DNA from: Streptomyces albireticuli
GTDB taxonomy: Bacteria; Actinomycetota; Actinomycetes; Streptomycetales; Streptomycetaceae
DNA: 64,000 bases
Assembly: GCF_002192455.1 (NCBI RefSeq)
Contig: NZ_CP021744.1
Location: forward strand, 7,960,501-8,024,500
Reading direction: 5' to 3'
The translations under genes and the position numbers were made by a program. Shown one piece after another: positions 26,814 to 35,819 of the stretch (positions are counted from its first letter, which is position 1; every line of letters starts with the position of its first letter). The notes below the pieces were generated by a model, which saw nothing but the letters and a program-made list of their open reading frames with translations, had not been told where the DNA came from and searched no databases.

Positions 26814-27959
26814 ATGTCGTTCATCACGGTACAGAACCAGCTCTACAACGCGCTGACCCAAGGGCTGGGCCAGTCGAATCAAACCTTCCAGCTCCTCCAG
26901 CCGGCGGCCCCTCTCACCACGGAAGGCGGGGATACATTCCTCTGGTCCTTCCTCAACAACATCCCGCCGTTCTCGCTGGACCAGAACTACACCCAGAGCG
27001 GTGGGAACCAGCTCTTCTCCGACTACAAGGGGGTCATGTCCGCCCTGCGGCCGGCGACGAAGATCGACGTCAAGCAGGAGGTCGGCGAGGAGAACTTCCA
27101 GAATTTCGTGAAATACCTGCAATCGCTGAAGCCGATACCGCCGGTGAACCAGTTCCCCGACATCTTCTTCAACTGGGCGATGGTGAACGCGCCCGACGTC
27201 GCGCAACAGGGAGCGTCGGCGTACGCGGCGATCATCCTCGACCCGATCGGCTCCGCCCAACAGGCCCTGATGCCCTACATGCAGAGACCGCCCGCGCCGC
27301 CGGACTGGGCCCGGGGCTACGAAGACCTGGTGCGGGACCTCTCGCAAGCGCCCCAGCGGGCTTTCGAGATGCGCAGCTCGACCACGAGCTCGGACGTGAG
27401 CAGATCATGGTCCTCCGGGCGGCGCTCCGTCCTCTTCGGCCTGTGGAGAGGCAGTGAGAGCACCGAGCGTCTGAGCGAATCCTTCGCGCAGAGCGAGATC
27501 TCCATCAGAGCCTCCTTCGGGCACGTGCTGAGCTTCCAGACGAACGCCGGAGCCTGGTACGGCTCATCCGGCCTCGGCACTGCCTACGCCAAGAAGGGTG
27601 ACCCCCCGTGGCGCAGCGGCAGTGCGATCACCTGGGAAAGCACATTCGGGGCCTCGGGGAATATCCAACGAGTCGCGGTCAATCTCCTGGTGGCCGACGC
27701 CATGGAGATCAGCGTCACTGCCAGAACCTCGTTCAGCCAGCAGGATCAGCAAATAATCCGGGGCAAGTCGGGCTTCGGGTTCTGGCCGTTCTACAACGGT
27801 AGCGGTGAGTACGGAATGACGACGAATACGCAATTCAGCGACCGGGGCGAGACCACGCTCACCACCAAATCCACTCCCGGCGTTCCGGTGCTGATCGGAG
27901 TCAACGTACTGCCGATCGGCCGCTTCCTCGGCTATACGTCGGCGGCGCGTGAGCAGTAG
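26814..27959 (+). CDS. Uncharacterised protein, first of a tandem pair
   Basis: A 381-residue soluble protein with no signal peptide. Its N-terminal half is helical (FITVQNQLYNALTQGLGQ, QLFSDYKGVMSALRPATKID, NFQNFVKYLQSLKPI), and contains FFNWAMVNAPDVAQQGASAY. The C-terminal half is rich in Ser, Thr and aromatic residues (SSTTSSDVSRSWSSGRRS, KSGFGFWPFYNGSGEYG) and ends PVLIGVNVLPIGRFLG. It is clearly paralogous to the gene at 28051, sharing QLxxPAPL, LWxxxNxxPPxSL, GASA, PPW and FWPFY positions. GGGAAG precedes the ATG. Codon use is less GC-biased than the neighbours, suggesting import. I know no family for it. Confidence 0.75.
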   Translation: MSFITVQNQLYNALTQGLGQSNQTFQLLQPAAPLTTEGGDTFLWSFLNNIPPFSLDQNYTQSGGNQLFSDYKGVMSALRPATKIDVKQEVGEENFQNFVKYLQSLKPIPPVNQFPDIFFNWAMVNAPDVAQQGASAYAAIILDPIGSAQQALMPYMQRPPAPPDWARGYEDLVRDLSQAPQRAFEMRSSTTSSDVSRSWSSGRRSVLFGLWRGSESTERLSESFAQSEISIRASFGHVLSFQTNAGAWYGSSGLGTAYAKKGDPPWRSGSAITWESTFGASGNIQRVAVNLLVADAMEISVTARTSFSQQDQQIIRGKSGFGFWPFYNGSGEYGMTTNTQFSDRGETTLTTKSTPGVPVLIGVNVLPIGRFLGYTSAAREQ

Positions 27960-27995
27960 CGCCTGTTCAGGGGCGGCGCCGATCTCCTGACGGGT

Positions 27996-28015
27996 CAGGG
28001 GGCCGCCGCCCCCTG
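27996..28015 (+). terminator. Perfect hairpin between the tandem paralogues
   Basis: CAGGGGGC (27996-28003) and GCCCCCTG (28008-28015) form an 8 bp stem with a CGCC loop, 36 bp after the first stop and 35 bp before the second start. It could be a terminator or attenuator separating expression of the two genes. Confidence 0.5.
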
Positions 28016-28050
28016 GCCGGTCAGGAGCGCCCAGCGAAAGGTCCAGCGCC

Positions 28051-29217
28051 ATGCCCACCGTGCCGCCGTCACCGCCCGACCCGATGACCGAGCTCCAGAA
28101 CCGCTGGTACAACGCCGTGTCGAAGGACTTGCCGGCTTCTCCGTCGACCGCCCAGCTCATCCAGCCCGCGCCCTTGCTGGAGCCGTCCGATGTCGCCCTG
28201 TGGGCCCGTGAGAACACCGTCCCGCCCGCGTCCCTCACCTTCAACCGGCAGGTAGGGGAGAGCCCGTTCTTCTTCGACGAGTACGCCGCCGTGATCCAGT
28301 CGCTGTCCGCCCCGGAGAGCACGCTCGTGACGGCGATCGGCGCGGGAGTCCATAGGGAATGGCTCAAGTACCTCAAGACACTGCCGGTTCAGCCGGACGA
28401 GGACAGGCTGCCCGAGGTCTTCCACGCCTGGGCGATGACGTACCACCCGGAGGTCGCGAACGAAGGCGCGTCCGCACTGCGGGACATCGTGCGCCTGAGG
28501 GCCTTGCAGAGGCTTCTTCGCTCCTACCAGGGGCCGCCCCCGAAGCCCGCCGAGTACCTGGGCGGCAGCAGGGAGTTGCTGAGCATGCTCGGCAACTCCC
28601 GGTCCGCGACGATCTCCTTCGACAGTGCGACAACGAGCGGGGATGTGTCGGGCACTTGGACCGGAGGGGTGAACGCGGACTTCTCGGGACTGTGGGCCGG
28701 CGCCGGTCGGCTCGACGCGATCACCGCCGGATTCGCCCGAAGCGTGGTGACCGTCGAAGCCGAACTGGGTGCGTATGTGGTCTGGCCGGTCAATCCGGAC
28801 CCCCGCTGGTACGACTCGAGCCAGCTCCACGAGGCGTACACGAAGCGCACGAGTCCACCGTGGGCTTCCCCTCCTCAGGTGCACTGGGACATGGCCTTCG
28901 GCGAGAGGTCCGGGAGGCTCCAGCGGGCGATCGCCTCGCTGCTGATCGTGGAGAGACTCACGAGCGTGGTCACCTCGGATGCCGTGTTCCCTTCCGACGA
29001 CCAGCGGGTCATCAAAGACAAAGCGGCTGCCGGTCTGTGGCCGTTCTACGTTCCGACCGGCGACGGTGCCACCAACAAGGCCGACTTCGACAAGGGGAGG
29101 CCAAGACTCGAAACCACGGCACCGGCGGGCAGACCGTTGGTCATCGGCGCCCATGTTCTCCCCATCGCCAGGTATCTCGGCGGTTCGAGAACCACGTCCG
29201 GGGGATTCGACCGCTGA
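28051..29217 (+). CDS. Uncharacterised protein, second of a tandem pair
   Basis: A 388-residue paralogue of the preceding gene with the same architecture: MTELQNRWYNAVSKDL, STAQLIQPAPLLEPSDVALW and FHAWAMTYHPEVANEGASAL in the N-terminal half, then a Thr/Ser-rich segment (FDSATTSGDVSGTWTGGVNA) and the end LVIGAHVLPIARYLGG. The two differ mostly in the central region. AAAGG lies nine bases before the ATG. No signal peptide or transmembrane segment is visible. The conserved Trp/Pro clusters suggest a folded enzyme or binding protein. Function unknown; a ricin-type lectin gene follows. Confidence 0.75.
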   Translation: MPTVPPSPPDPMTELQNRWYNAVSKDLPASPSTAQLIQPAPLLEPSDVALWARENTVPPASLTFNRQVGESPFFFDEYAAVIQSLSAPESTLVTAIGAGVHREWLKYLKTLPVQPDEDRLPEVFHAWAMTYHPEVANEGASALRDIVRLRALQRLLRSYQGPPPKPAEYLGGSRELLSMLGNSRSATISFDSATTSGDVSGTWTGGVNADFSGLWAGAGRLDAITAGFARSVVTVEAELGAYVVWPVNPDPRWYDSSQLHEAYTKRTSPPWASPPQVHWDMAFGERSGRLQRAIASLLIVERLTSVVTSDAVFPSDDQRVIKDKAAAGLWPFYVPTGDGATNKADFDKGRPRLETTAPAGRPLVIGAHVLPIARYLGGSRTTSGGFDR

Positions 29218-29585
29218 GAACAGGCCCCGGGCGTCGTTCTCGGGAGAAGCCCCGGCTCGCCTCCTGGGCAGAGGCCACTGACGGTCCGGCCGGCGGTCTG
29301 CCGCTGGGACGTTCGGATCGGAGAGTGTCAGGGCTTCGGCAGATCGATCCAACTGGGCAGGTAGGCCGGTCCGCTGACTCGCGAAAGTACCGCCTCGGTG
29401 AACATCCGGCACTTCCGCGAGCGCCCCTTCGCCCGGGGGGCATGCCGAACGTCGGGAGTCGCCACGCACCACAGTGGCTCTCGCTTCACCCGATAGAGGT
29501 GTTTCAGAGCGAAACCCCTTTCGAGTGGGGTGCGGCGCGAGAACCTGCGCTCACGACCTCGGGGCAGTCGAACAGGGGGAAGCTC
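29218..29585. other. Gap with possible minus-strand coding trace
   Basis: A minus-strand frame near 29328-29500 reads plausibly near its end (CRMFTEAVLSRVSGPAYLPS) but has no start or family. I see no firm gene; this should hold the promoter for the lectin gene. Confidence 0.3.
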
Positions 29586-30128
29586 GTGAAACCACGCAAA
29601 CGACTTGCCGTGCTCGCGGCGGCGCTGGTTGCCGCCTTCGCGGTAGCAGTCCCAGGTGCGGGGGCGGCCGAACCACAGGCACGCGCGGGGAAGGCCCCGG
29701 CTGCGGTCGGCCCGTTCCAGTTCAGAAACCAAGGCACCGGCCGCTGCATCGGCTTCCCGTACGGTGACGACCGCACGCGCGTGTGGGACTGCACCACGGA
29801 GGCGTACCAGCTCTGGGACCTGGTCGCCGACGGCCGTGGCCGCCACCACATGGTGAACCGCAGGAACGGCACATGCCTCGCGGGCTACGCGCAGGGCCCG
29901 AGCGGCTGGGCGACCTGGCTGTCGACCTGTGACAGCAGCTTCACCAACGTCGACCAGCTCTGGTACGTCGACCCGGCGACCCAGTCCGGCCCCGCCCGCA
30001 TCGCGAACCTCTTCGGCCGAGTCCTCGAGCCCGACCGCGGCTGGGGCGGCGCGAACCAGTCGCCAGTCGTGACCAACGACAACCAGGGACTGCCGAATCA
30101 GAAGTGGACCATCAAGTACATCCAGTGA
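29586..30128 (+). CDS. Small secreted ricin-type lectin-like protein
   Basis: The 180-residue protein starts at a GTG preceded by GGGGGAAG. A Sec signal (RLAVLAAALVAAFAVAVPGA) precedes one beta-trefoil-like domain with the repeating pattern: RNQGTGRCIGF, TRVWDCTTEAYQLWDLV, NRRNGTCLAGY, WLSTCDSS and LPNQKWTIKYI at the end. The QxW motifs of ricin B folds are partly present. It should bind carbohydrate outside the cell. It follows the tandem pair of unknown proteins and could serve with them. Confidence 0.75.
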   Translation: MKPRKRLAVLAAALVAAFAVAVPGAGAAEPQARAGKAPAAVGPFQFRNQGTGRCIGFPYGDDRTRVWDCTTEAYQLWDLVADGRGRHHMVNRRNGTCLAGYAQGPSGWATWLSTCDSSFTNVDQLWYVDPATQSGPARIANLFGRVLEPDRGWGGANQSPVVTNDNQGLPNQKWTIKYIQ

Positions 30129-30292
30129 AAGCCGTCCGATCCGACCCATGCGCAGCCCCCGTCCTGCCTCTCACCTGAGTCTCAGGTACTGGCACGTGAC
30201 TGCCCCGATCATTCGCTGCCCGTGCCCCACCCGGCCGGCGTCCCTGATCGCTCTCATCGGCAGGCTCGCGTGCGAGGGCGTGTGCGGTGGGC

Positions 30293-30556
30293 TCAGCCCA
30301 CCTCCTCGCGCCATTGCGCGTAGTTGTTCTCGACCTCGGCGATGCTCGGATGACGCACGGCGTCGAGTCCGTCGTCGGCGAGCAGGTCGGCGATCAGAGC
30401 CGGGCTTCCGAAGACCTCGGTCGCGCTGAGGTCCCAGTTGGTGAGGACGAACCAGGAGCGGTCGAGAGGCCACCAGTGGGCGGGGAACTGCTGCGAAACG
30501 ACCCAGTGCGGCGGGCCGCAGGCGTCGTGGTGGGCGAGTGCCTCGTTCCAACGCGC
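30293..30556 (-). pseudogene. C-terminal fragment of a hypothetical protein
   Basis: A minus-strand frame without a start reads CGPPHWVVSQQFPAHWWPLD and TEVFGSPALIADLLADDGLD, ending YAQWREEVG and a stop at 30293-30295. It has good coding composition but begins abruptly near 30556. I take it as the remaining end of a broken gene; the family is not known to me. Confidence 0.55.
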
Positions 30557-30897
30557 TATCCCGCTCTATTTGGCCGTTCGTGTCATTTCGGTAGCTTGTC
30601 GAGATTAAACATCGACTGGGCACAAGGCTGCCCGCCCACTCTGCGTCGGCGGTGTCAGTAGGGGGAGCGATCCGGAGGAGAGGAGCAGCCCTCGCCGGGA
30701 TCCCTCTGAAGAGGCGCGAGGCAGGGCCGCCCGAGTGGAGGCATCCTTCCCCTTCACAGCCTCGGGAGCATGGCGAAGGGGCTCTGGGGTCTGGTGGTGC
30801 ATCTGGGTGCGTGGCATCGTGGTGGCCGGTCGCCCTGGACCCCGGCAGCCGCATTCACCCTCTTTTGAGTACGGCATGCGCTGGGAGTGGTCCCCTG

Positions 30898-31779
30898 ATG
30901 AAATCTGCTTTCCTGCCCCCGCCCGTCACGCCGCCTCCCTCCGATGGGCACGGCGCTGATCGGCAGGGGCGTACGGTGATCGCTTCCCACCTGGACCAGA
31001 CGGTACGGGCGCTGGGCAGCGCTCGCCCTGCCGACCGGGCAGCGGTGGTCACCATGGCGGCAGGCGTTGACGAGGCGTCGGCAACGATCCTTGGTGATTC
31101 GGGCCGCCTGGAGCCTTGGTGGGCTTCCAGCCCTGTGGCAGGGTCGTTCGACCAGTTGCAGATCTCCCTCGGGCAAGGCCCGGGAGCTGATGCGCTCCGG
31201 CAGTCCCACCCCGTCCTGGTCCCCGACCTCGCCGCCGCCGCGCCGAGCCGCTGGCCCGTACTCCTGCCCACCACCGCTACCCCGCCGGCGGGGGCCGTGT
31301 TCTGTTTCCCCCTGGGCTGCGGCGCGGCCCACTTCGGAACACTGACACTCCTGAACACGAAACCAGGCCCGCTCACCAACCACCAGGCCAACAACGCCCT
31401 CGACCTGGCCTGTGCCCTGACCATCCTGCTCCTGGAAACCGGCACTCACGACAGCGGGCCGACGGCTCCCCGTTCGGCGTCCTGGCCGTCAGCGGTGTGG
31501 TGGCAGCCGGTGGTCCACCAGGCGGCAGGCATGCTCAGCGAGCACCTCTCCCAGCCACCCGCGGCCGTACTACGACACCTCTGCGCCACCGCGCTCCGGG
31601 AAAACCGGCCGGTCGACGCCCTCGCCCGCGACATCGTCACCCGCCAGCTGCTCCCACACGCGGCTACGGGGTCCTTGGGCACCCCGTCTCACCTCATGGG
31701 CCACAAGCCATTGCCCCGAGCTGACCAGCGCACTGGTTCCCGGCCTTGGCCGGGGCGGGCTCCGTCACGGCTCCCTTGA
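30898..31779 (+). CDS. GAF-ANTAR domain regulator
   Basis: A 293-residue protein with a GAF-type domain at about residues 25-170 (DQLQISLGQGPGADALRQSH, VLVPDLAAAAPSRWPVLLPT, FGTLTLLNTKPGPLTNHQAN) and a C-terminal ANTAR domain near 205-260 (VVHQAAGMLSEHLSQPPAAV, then RHLCATALRENRPVDALARD). ANTAR proteins bind RNA hairpins and act as transcription antiterminators; the GAF domain senses a ligand or signal. The ATG at 30898 has GGGAG nine bases before it. The target RNA is not known. A 133 bp fragment of its GAF region is duplicated at 34027. Confidence 0.8.
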   Translation: MKSAFLPPPVTPPPSDGHGADRQGRTVIASHLDQTVRALGSARPADRAAVVTMAAGVDEASATILGDSGRLEPWWASSPVAGSFDQLQISLGQGPGADALRQSHPVLVPDLAAAAPSRWPVLLPTTATPPAGAVFCFPLGCGAAHFGTLTLLNTKPGPLTNHQANNALDLACALTILLLETGTHDSGPTAPRSASWPSAVWWQPVVHQAAGMLSEHLSQPPAAVLRHLCATALRENRPVDALARDIVTRQLLPHAATGSLGTPSHLMGHKPLPRADQRTGSRPWPGRAPSRLP

Positions 31780-32297
31780 CCACGTCGCCCCGAAGTCGTC
31801 CAGTCCCTGGCTCAAAGGGCGCAGCGGGGCAGCCGCGGCAGCACGCGCGTGACGTCATGGCGGTCAGCCAACGGTGGCGAGGTTGCCGAAGAGCTCGGGC
31901 GGGGAGCGCGGGATCTCGTACAGGACAGCACGCCCACGCCGGCCCCAGCCATCGGCAACGTTCGCATTCTGACGCCACCTCCGGCCCCGGGGCTGGCTCT
32001 CCAGCCGCCGGTGGCAGCCTCACCAGGTCTTCACCAGGCGCGCAGCTGAGGCCGCCCCGGTGATCCCGGTCGCGCTGCCCGCGCCCCCTGTTGCCGTGCC
32101 GACCGGACCGGTGAAGGCTCGCGATAGGTGGCCGCTCAGATCCGCCGGTAGCCGCGGCTGGGCCTTCTGGCCGGCGGGGTGCCGTGTCCGGCGCGTCGTT
32201 CGTGGCCCGCGCCGGAACGCGCTACGACCCGCGTGCTGGACCTCGTGTACGCGGGTGTGGAGCGGGTGCCGGACGGCGGTGCGCCGTGGGGCAACGG
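31780..32297. other. Gap with possible coding fragments only
   Basis: Over 500 bp without a supported gene. A short minus-strand frame near 31890-31980 (GRRGRAVLYEIPRSPPELFG) has coding texture but no start or stop context. I regard it as a possible remnant only. Confidence 0.3.
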
Positions 32298-33860
32298 TCA
32301 CGGTGTCTCCATACGTGTCGCGTCTGGAGAGGACCCTGAAGAGGTGGTGGGGCGCCTTTCGTCGTGGGCGCTCGCCGTGCCGGAGCGGGGCACTCCGTAG
32401 GAGCGGCGTCCGAAGTGCCACCACAGGGCGGCCATGGTGAGGGCCACCAGCAAGGCGACGGAGGTGTAGTTGAAGCTCGTGGCGGTGACGGGGCTGGACT
32501 GCGGCAGCAGGAACAGCACCGTCACCCCGGCTGCCCAGAGCACTGCCACCCAGCCGATCGGCCGGCTCCAGCGGCCCAGGTGCCAGGGCCCCGGGGTGAA
32601 CCGGTCCCGGTGGCGTAGCCGCAGCAGCACCGGGATGGCGTAGGCCGGGGTGAAGCCCACGACGGAGATCGCGGTCACCGCCGAGAACGCCGTGGCGGAG
32701 TACAGGGACGGCAGGGCCAGTACGAAGGCGACACCGACCGCGAGCCAGACGGCGTTGGCCGGGACGGCCGTACGGCGGCTGGTCTTCTGCCAGCGCGCCG
32801 AGCCGGGCAGGGCGCCGTCCCGGGCGAAGGCGTAGATCATGCGGCTGGCGGAGGCGGTCACGGTGTAGCCGCACAGGAACTGCGCCACGATGATCACCAG
32901 CAGCAGCGCCTTCGCCGTCGCCACACCCAGAGCGTCCAGGAGGATCTGCGCCACCGGCACCCCGGTCTCGCTTCCCAGCGTCCCGGTGTAGTCCTGGATG
33001 GCGAACAGCAAGGCGCCCAGCAGAATGCCACCGGCGATCCAGGACACCGCCACCGAGCGGACGATCCCGCGCGCTGTGGCCAGGGAAGCTCCACGGGTCT
33101 CCTCGCTCAGGTGAGCCGAGGTGTCGTAGCCGGCCAGGGCGAAGCACGGCAGCAGCATCCCCAGCAGGATCACGTACAAGGGGCTCGGCCAGCCGGTGTT
33201 GTTGGTGAACTCGGAGAACACGAAGCCGGCCGGCTGATGGTGAGAGGGGACGAGAGCCAGGGTGCCGACGATGATGACGGCCCCGGCCACGTGCCACCAC
33301 GCGCTCAGAGAGGTCAGGACGTTCATCAGCCGGGTGCCGAAGAGATTCAGGACCGCGTGCAGCGCGAGGACGACCGCGAAAAGGACCAGCAGGGACCCGG
33401 GCGTCGGCACGAATCCGAACTGCAAGTTCGCCCAGGCCGCGGTGAAGGTCGCGATGCCGTAGTCCTGGGCCGCGATCCCGCCGAGCAGCCCCAGAAGGTT
33501 CAGCCAGCCGGTGTACCAGCTCCACCGCTCACCGCCGAGCTGACGGGCCATGTAGTACAGGCCACCGCTGGTGGGGTAGCGGGAGGTGATCTCGGCCAGC
33601 GCCGCGGCCAGGCACAGCACCAGCGGTCCCACGGCGAGCCACCCCCACACCACCACCGCGGGGCCGCCGCTGTTCAGGCCGTAGCCGAAGAGCAGCAGCG
33701 CCCCGGACATGATGGAGATGACCGACAGGGAAGCGGAGAAGTTACCGAAGGCGCCCATGCGCCGGTGCAGTTGCTGGGTGTAGCCGAGATCCTTGAGTAT
33801 GCGCTCGTCGTCGTCCATCGGCTCGGACCGCTTCCATCGTGCATGTGCTGATGTACGCAT
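32298..33860 (-). CDS. APC-family amino-acid permease
   Basis: A 520-residue membrane protein with about 12 hydrophobic segments. Early motif LHRRMGAFGNFSASLSVIS, then SGGLYYMARQLGGERWSWYT and FALAGYDTSAHLSEETRGAS are those of the amino acid/GABA permease group (GabP/HisJ-like APC transporters). It should import an amino acid, amine or GABA by symport. Two starts are possible: ATG 33860 with GGAG eight bases before (chosen) and ATG 33818. The C-terminal tail is polar. The gene sits between the GAF-ANTAR gene and a duplicated fragment of it. Confidence 0.88.
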   Translation of the reverse strand: MRTSAHARWKRSEPMDDDERILKDLGYTQQLHRRMGAFGNFSASLSVISIMSGALLLFGYGLNSGGPAVVVWGWLAVGPLVLCLAAALAEITSRYPTSGGLYYMARQLGGERWSWYTGWLNLLGLLGGIAAQDYGIATFTAAWANLQFGFVPTPGSLLVLFAVVLALHAVLNLFGTRLMNVLTSLSAWWHVAGAVIIVGTLALVPSHHQPAGFVFSEFTNNTGWPSPLYVILLGMLLPCFALAGYDTSAHLSEETRGASLATARGIVRSVAVSWIAGGILLGALLFAIQDYTGTLGSETGVPVAQILLDALGVATAKALLLVIIVAQFLCGYTVTASASRMIYAFARDGALPGSARWQKTSRRTAVPANAVWLAVGVAFVLALPSLYSATAFSAVTAISVVGFTPAYAIPVLLRLRHRDRFTPGPWHLGRWSRPIGWVAVLWAAGVTVLFLLPQSSPVTATSFNYTSVALLVALTMAALWWHFGRRSYGVPRSGTASAHDERRPTTSSGSSPDATRMETP

Positions 33861-34026
33861 CGAGATCTCCGCACAGGAAAGAGCACAAAGGGAAAGAGGG
33901 AAGGGGACTGCTGGGACCTTCGGCGCGGCACGGCGGCGCCCGCCCGCGGTCGGTGTTCGGGAACCCCATGCCCGATCTCCTTCACACCCGGGTACCGATG
34001 GCATTCGTGCGCGAGGGCCGCGAGGG

Positions 34027-34159
34027 CACTGACACGCCTGAACACGAAACCAGGCCCGCTCACCAACCACCAGACCGACAACGCCCTCGACCTGTCCTGC
34101 GCCCTGACCATCCTGCTCCTGGAGACCAGTACCCACGACAGCGGGTCAGCGGCTCCCCG
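34027..34159 (+). repeat. 133 bp duplicate of the GAF-ANTAR gene's GAF segment
   Basis: Aligned without gaps to 31340-31472, this copy differs at 12 positions by hand count (about 91% identical). Outside these limits the similarity stops. It encodes the LNTKPGPLTNHQxNNALDL region and lacks the rest of the gene, so it is a non-functional fragment, separated from the intact gene by the permease. Confidence 0.85.
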
Positions 34160-34364
34160 ACCACGCCCAGACCGCCCCCCGGAGACCGGCCAGCTGGACC
34201 TGCGCCCTGACTCGCCCGCCTACGGCATCCAGCTGCGGCTGATCAGCGCCCGCATCGTCGCCGGGGAGAACAACGCGGTCGGCACCGACGGGGTGGCTTT
34301 GTTCACGAGTTCCGCGAACGTAGACCCTCATCTTCGACCGGGGTGATCAGTCCCGGCGGTGAAA

Positions 34365-34400
34365 AGTCCGGCCCTCCCCGTCACCGGGGAGAGCCGGACT
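34365..34400. terminator. Long hairpin terminator candidate
   Basis: AGTCCGGCCCTCCCCG (34365-34380) pairs with CGGGGAGAGCCGGACT (34385-34400) over 16 bp with one mismatch and a TCAC loop. It lies downstream of the minus-strand trio ending at 34601 and suits termination in either direction. Confidence 0.65.
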
Positions 34401-34600
34401 CCTTCCGTGTTCCCTGTTCCCTATTCCTTCCGCCCGGCAGGGCCTGGGTGCTCCGCTAAGGGGGCAGCCAGGATCATCAGCCGCGAGAACAACGGGTAGC
34501 ACTGACCTGCGGCGATGAGAGATCCGGTCGGTCGGAAGCGCGGGTCCGGGGAATCCCCTGTGATCGGGACATCAGCCACCGCGCCCGTACCCGACCTTGC

Positions 34601-34987
34601 TCAGCACACCGACGGGTTTTCGCAGTCGAACCGCACCGCGTGTGCGGTCGGCCGGAAGTCCGGTGTGCTCCATGGTGTTCCTCGGCCGCTGTTCTTCTCA
34701 GCGGAGGCGAGTTCCTGCCGGCAGTCCGTGGCCGAGACGAACGTAGCGAAGATGTGTGCCTTCCTGTTGGTTACGTTGGTGCCGTTCGTGCTGCCCTGGT
34801 CCGGCAGCTTGATGCACTTTCCGGCCGGCGGGTTGGCCATGCGGTGGCCGTGGCTGTCAGCGGTGGTGAACAGGAACTCGCCCTGGGCGACTTCGGCAGG
34901 GGCCGCGGAGGTGGAGGTCACTCCCGAGGTCGCGGCGATCAGCGCGGCGGCGGGCAGGGCGAGCAGGACGCTCATGCGAGGGGTCAA
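34601..34987 (-). CDS. Small secreted protein, last of a coupled trio
   Basis: About 128 residues with a signal peptide (MSVLLALPAAALIAATSG) and a mature domain with three cysteines (AGKCIKL, ATDCRQE, RFDCENP) and a repeating polar texture. I favour the TTG at 34985-34987, which overlaps the upstream stop as TTGA with AAAGGCGA before it; the ATG at 34975 would also work. Nothing else in the frame gives a function. Confidence 0.55.
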   Translation of the reverse strand: MTPRMSVLLALPAAALIAATSGVTSTSAAPAEVAQGEFLFTTADSHGHRMANPPAGKCIKLPDQGSTNGTNVTNRKAHIFATFVSATDCRQELASAEKNSGRGTPWSTPDFRPTAHAVRFDCENPSVC

Positions 34988-35379
34988 GAAATCGCCTTTC
35001 GGTGCACGGTCAGGTTTTGCGTGATCTCGATCTGCGTGCGGCAACTGGGACTCGGGTTGATGTTGCCGGTGTGCAGCACCTCGCGGCTGCCGACGAACGC
35101 ACTGGCCGCGAACTGGCGTACGTCCGAGCAGGCACCCAGGTTGAAGGTGGCTGTTGCCCCGGGGGTGACGCGGCGCTGGGTGATCAGGCGGATGGTGGGA
35201 TCGCTGTGGCGGGCGACGGCCAGGTTGACCTCGTCGAGGGTGAGGCGGGAGTGGTTGATCACGTCCACCACGTAACTCTGCTCGGCCGGCGGTGACTGGG
35301 CCCCGGCGGATGGTGCGGCTGTGAAGGAGGCCGTCAGGAGGAGCAGGACCGCGCAGACCGCCCTCGTCACGCGCCTCAC
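34984..35379 (-). CDS. Small secreted protein, middle of a coupled trio
   Basis: The 131-residue protein has a signal peptide (RAVCAVLLLLTASFTAAPSA) and a mature region whose core matches its neighbour: LDEVNLAVARHS, RRVTPGATATFNLGACSDVR, AFVGSREVLHTGN. It starts at a GTG overlapping the previous stop (GTGA), which implies translational coupling. Two cysteines probably form a disulfide. Family unknown. Confidence 0.72.
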   Translation of the reverse strand: MRRVTRAVCAVLLLLTASFTAAPSAGAQSPPAEQSYVVDVINHSRLTLDEVNLAVARHSDPTIRLITQRRVTPGATATFNLGACSDVRQFAASAFVGSREVLHTGNINPSPSCRTQIEITQNLTVHRKAIS

Positions 35380-35819
35380 CGCTGGGCTCGTTCCGCTTGT
35401 ACGCCCGTCGCCCTGTCCCGGATGGTCACGACGTCGTCGCAGCCCACCGGGTCTGCTTCGACATCACCGGTGGTGAACAGGCGCTGGCCCCCGACGATGC
35501 CGCTGACCGCGTATTGCTTCACGTCGTCGCACGGTCCCAGGTCGAAGCTGACCACGCTGGACGCCGGGACGTTGTACTGGTGGAGGATCTGTGTGACCGA
35601 TGTGCTGTGCCGGGTGAAGGCCAGGGCGATCTCGTCGAACGCCTGACTGGAGAAGTTGTCGACCTCGACTTTGTAGTTCGGCGCCAGCCGCATCACGGCG
35701 CCCGGCGCCGTCGAGACTCTGGTGCCGGCTGCCGCGTGCCCTGCTCCTGGTGTCACGGCCAGGACCAGCAGGCACGCTGCTGCCGCGACCGCGGTCCGGC
35801 CGACGTACGAGAGACGCAT
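35376..35819 (-). CDS. Small secreted protein, first of a coupled trio
   Basis: The 147-residue protein has a signal peptide (TAVAAAACLLVLAVTPGAGH) and a mature domain with FDEIALAFTRHSTSVTQILH, NVPASSVVSFDLGPCDDVKQ and GIVGGQRLFTTGDVEAD, closely parallel to the middle gene. The pair therefore arose by tandem duplication. An excellent AGGAGGGGG precedes the ATG, so this first gene sets expression of the operon. Function unknown. Confidence 0.75.
   Translation of the reverse strand: MRLSYVGRTAVAAAACLLVLAVTPGAGHAAAGTRVSTAPGAVMRLAPNYKVEVDNFSSQAFDEIALAFTRHSTSVTQILHQYNVPASSVVSFDLGPCDDVKQYAVSGIVGGQRLFTTGDVEADPVGCDDVVTIRDRATGVQAERAQR

Noticed and set aside
28359..30128. 589-residue plus-strand frame fused to the lectin
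   Set aside because: The first part is an out-of-frame shadow of the second tandem paralogue; the real lectin start is the GTG at 29586 with its own ribosome binding site and signal peptide.
29328..30149. Minus-strand frame over the lectin gene and the gap before it
   Set aside because: Most of it is antisense to the clear lectin gene; only its last ~50 residues look protein-like and they lack a start.
32179..32400. 73-residue plus-strand frame near the permease C-terminus
   Set aside because: It overlaps the permease coding region in antisense and has no start context.
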